A stretch of DNA of 7,186 bases from Coriobacteriales bacterium. GTDB lineage: Bacteria > Actinomycetota > Coriobacteriia > Coriobacteriales > UBA8131. This document shows positions 5,453 to 7,186 of the stretch, one piece after another. Location: contig JAISUQ010000083.1 in assembly GCA_031272005.1 (NCBI GenBank), positions 1 through 7,186 of the forward strand, in the 5' to 3' direction. The notes beneath the pieces were generated by a model. It worked only from the letters and a program-made list of their open reading frames with translations, searched no databases and had not been told where the DNA came from. Position 1 is the first letter of the stretch. Each line of letters starts with the position of its first letter. A program made the position numbers and the translations under genes.

Positions 5453-7186
5453 ATGAATGTTGAACTCCCAGATGGCTCCGTCAAGGAGCTGGCTGACAAT
5501 TCCACGGTAGCCGACCTGGCCGCCTCCATCGGCGCCGGTCTGGCCAAGGCCGCTCTGGCCGGCAAGGTCAACGGCCAGCTGGTGGACCTCTCCACCCCGC
5601 TGGCCGATGGCGATGTGACGGAGATAATCACCAACCGCTCGCCGGAGGCTTTGGACATCCTGCGCCACTCCGCTGCCCATATCATGGCCGAAGCCATCCT
5701 GGAGCTGCATCCGGATGCCCAGTTCGGCATTGGGCCGGCCATCGAGGACGGCTTCTACTACGACATTGAGATCGGCCGGCCGCTGACGCCGGAGGATATG
5801 GCGGCCTTCGAAGCCCGGATGGCCGAGATCGTCTCCGCTGCTCAACCCTTCTCGCGCCGCGAGGTCAGCACTGCTGAAGCCTGCGAGCTGTTCGCCAACC
5901 AGCCGCTGAAGCTGGAGCTGATTGACGAGCTGCCCTCCGATGCCGTGATTTCGGCCTATACCCAGGGCAGCTTCACGGATCTCTGCCGTGGGCCGCACAT
6001 CCCAGATACTAGCAAGCTAGTGGCATTCAAGCTGACCAAGCTGGCCGGCGCCTACTGGCGTGGCGACAGCGACCGCCAGATGCTCCAGCGCGTCTACGGC
6101 ACTGCCTGGTTCTCACAAAAGGACCTCGATGCCTACCTCACCCGCATCGAAGAGGCCGAGAAGCGCGACCACCGCAAGCTGGGACGCGAGCTGGGCATCT
6201 ACATGATGGACGAGAAGGCCGGTGTGGGCTTGCCGCTGTATCTGCCGGCCGGTGCGCGCATCATCCGCACGCTGCAGGAATGGCTGCGCCGCGACCTCTA
6301 TGCCCGCGGCTATGATGAGGTCATCACCCCGCATATCTACAACGCCGAGGTTTGGAAGACCAGCGGGCATTATTATTTTTACAAGGATAATATGTACTTC
6401 TTTAACGTCGACGAGTCTGAAGCCAAGGACATGAGCAAGCTCTCAGAGTACGGCGTCAAACCGATGAACTGCCCGGGGCACGTGATGCTCTATGCCAACG
6501 AGCTGCGCTCCTATCGCGACTTGCCGCTGCGCTACTTCGAGTTTGGTACCGTCTATCGTCACGAGATGAGCGGTGTGGTGCATGGCCTGCTCAGGGCGCG
6601 CGGCTTCACCCAGGACGACGCCCACATCTTCTGCCGCACCGACCAGCTGCAAGATGAGATCGTCGCCATCCTCGATCTGGTCGACCACATCATGACCACC
6701 TTCGACTTCTCCTATACCGCCGAGATCTCCACCCGCCCGGAGAAGTCCATCGGTGATGACGAGAAGTGGCAGATTGCCACCGACACCCTCAAGGCAGCCT
6801 GTGCCGTCCACGGGTTGGATTACGAGATCAACGAGGGCGACGGCGCTTTCTACGGGCCGAAGATCGACATCAAGGTCAAGGACGCCATCGGGCGTACCTG
6901 GCAATGTTCGACAATCCAGGTCGACTTCAACTTCCCCGAGCGCTTCGACCTCACCTACCGCACGGCAGATAACTCCGAGGAGCAGCCCTGGATGCTGCAC
7001 CGGGCCATTTTCGGCTCCATCGAGCGTTTCTTGGGGATACTGATTGAGCACTACGCCGGCGCCCTGCCGCTGTGGCTGGCACCGGTGCAGGCGGCAGTGA
7101 TCCCCATTGCCGATCGCCACAACGATTACGCCTTTGCGGTTTGTCGGGAGTTGCAGGCCGCCGGCGGCCGGGTGGAGGTCTATGAC
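5453..7186 (+). CDS. thrS: Threonyl-tRNA synthetase (3' end outside window)
   Basis: This cytoplasmic class IIa enzyme charges tRNA-Thr with threonine and clears mischarged serine. 578 residues are present and the frame is open to the edge; the family is usually about 580-640 long, so roughly the last 60 residues of the anticodon domain are missing. Domains in order: an N-terminal TGS domain (1 to about 60, PDGSVKEL); the bacterial N2 editing domain with HSAAH at 72-76 and CRGPH at 178-182, which together form its metal-type site; and the class II core with PAGARII (motif 1 region) and YRHEMSG...GFTQDDAH (motif 2 region). Zinc ligands by alignment to E. coli are C340 (NCPGH), H391 (DDAH) and H516 (MLHRA, leading into motif 3, GSIERF). 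The anticodon-binding domain begins near LPLWLAPVQ. The editing domain separates it from archaeal ThrRS. No T-box is visible. Weak separation from the zinc-ribbon gene suggests a shared transcript. Confidence 0.97.
   Translation, partial: MNVELPDGSVKELADNSTVADLAASIGAGLAKAALAGKVNGQLVDLSTPLADGDVTEIITNRSPEALDILRHSAAHIMAEAILELHPDAQFGIGPAIEDGFYYDIEIGRPLTPEDMAAFEARMAEIVSAAQPFSRREVSTAEACELFANQPLKLELIDELPSDAVISAYTQGSFTDLCRGPHIPDTSKLVAFKLTKLAGAYWRGDSDRQMLQRVYGTAWFSQKDLDAYLTRIEEAEKRDHRKLGRELGIYMMDEKAGVGLPLYLPAGARIIRTLQEWLRRDLYARGYDEVITPHIYNAEVWKTSGHYYFYKDNMYFFNVDESEAKDMSKLSEYGVKPMNCPGHVMLYANELRSYRDLPLRYFEFGTVYRHEMSGVVHGLLRARGFTQDDAHIFCRTDQLQDEIVAILDLVDHIMTTFDFSYTAEISTRPEKSIGDDEKWQIATDTLKAACAVHGLDYEINEGDGAFYGPKIDIKVKDAIGRTWQCSTIQVDFNFPERFDLTYRTADNSEEQPWMLHRAIFGSIERFLGILIEHYAGALPLWLAPVQAAVIPIADRHNDYAFAVCRELQAAGGRVEVYD

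Noticed and set aside
5003..5998. A 331-residue reverse-strand frame spanning the zinc-ribbon gene, the repeat and thrS
   Set aside because: It crosses two real genes and an intergenic repeat. The part over the repeat gives the repetitive ELRFAICGLRFA-like string typical of translated intergenic repeats.

Overview
The window is GC-rich bacterial DNA (coding third positions strongly biased to G/C) with four clear protein genes on the + strand plus the tail of a fifth. It carries a valyl-tRNA synthetase gene directly overlapping a folylpolyglutamate synthase gene, a small two-helix membrane protein with a double zinc ribbon, and a threonyl-tRNA synthetase gene that runs off the right edge. The bacterial-type ThrRS with its N2 editing domain, the four CxxC zinc knuckles in ValRS, the valS-folC order (also found in Firmicutes) and degenerate AATCG-rich intergenic repeats suggest a high-GC, Gram-positive-like or Chloroflexota lineage, perhaps Dehalococcoidia. 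This placement is an inference from style and gene order, not from a marker-gene comparison.

Layout. Positions 2-463 hold the C-terminal third of a major facilitator transporter. A 385-base gap (464-848) follows. It holds a bulged hairpin, traces of a very small reverse-strand gene that appears to change frame midway (549-700, with its own ribosome binding site and a TATACT box), a 13-bp dyad, and the valS leader with a good Shine-Dalgarno. No T-box signature was found there. Positions 849-3563 are valS. folC (3560-4876) begins at a GTG that overlaps the valS stop, so the two are translationally coupled. FolC carries an N-terminal extension of about 33 residues built from a 24-bp tandem repeat.

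The 66-base gap after folC contains two short inverted repeats and an extended -10 element, marking a probable new transcription start for the zinc-ribbon membrane protein (4943-5383). Only 69 bases separate that gene from thrS, and 42 of them are three imperfect copies of a 14-bp repeat. No terminator is visible there, so co-transcription with thrS is likely.

Functionally this is mostly a housekeeping translation and one-carbon locus: two class-defining synthetases with their editing domains, and folate polyglutamylation, which supplies cofactors for Met-tRNA formylation and nucleotide synthesis. No complete novel system is evident. The points that merit checking are the frame-switching antisense mini-gene, the FolC minisatellite, the tandem repeat upstream of thrS, and the uncharacterised zinc-ribbon membrane protein.
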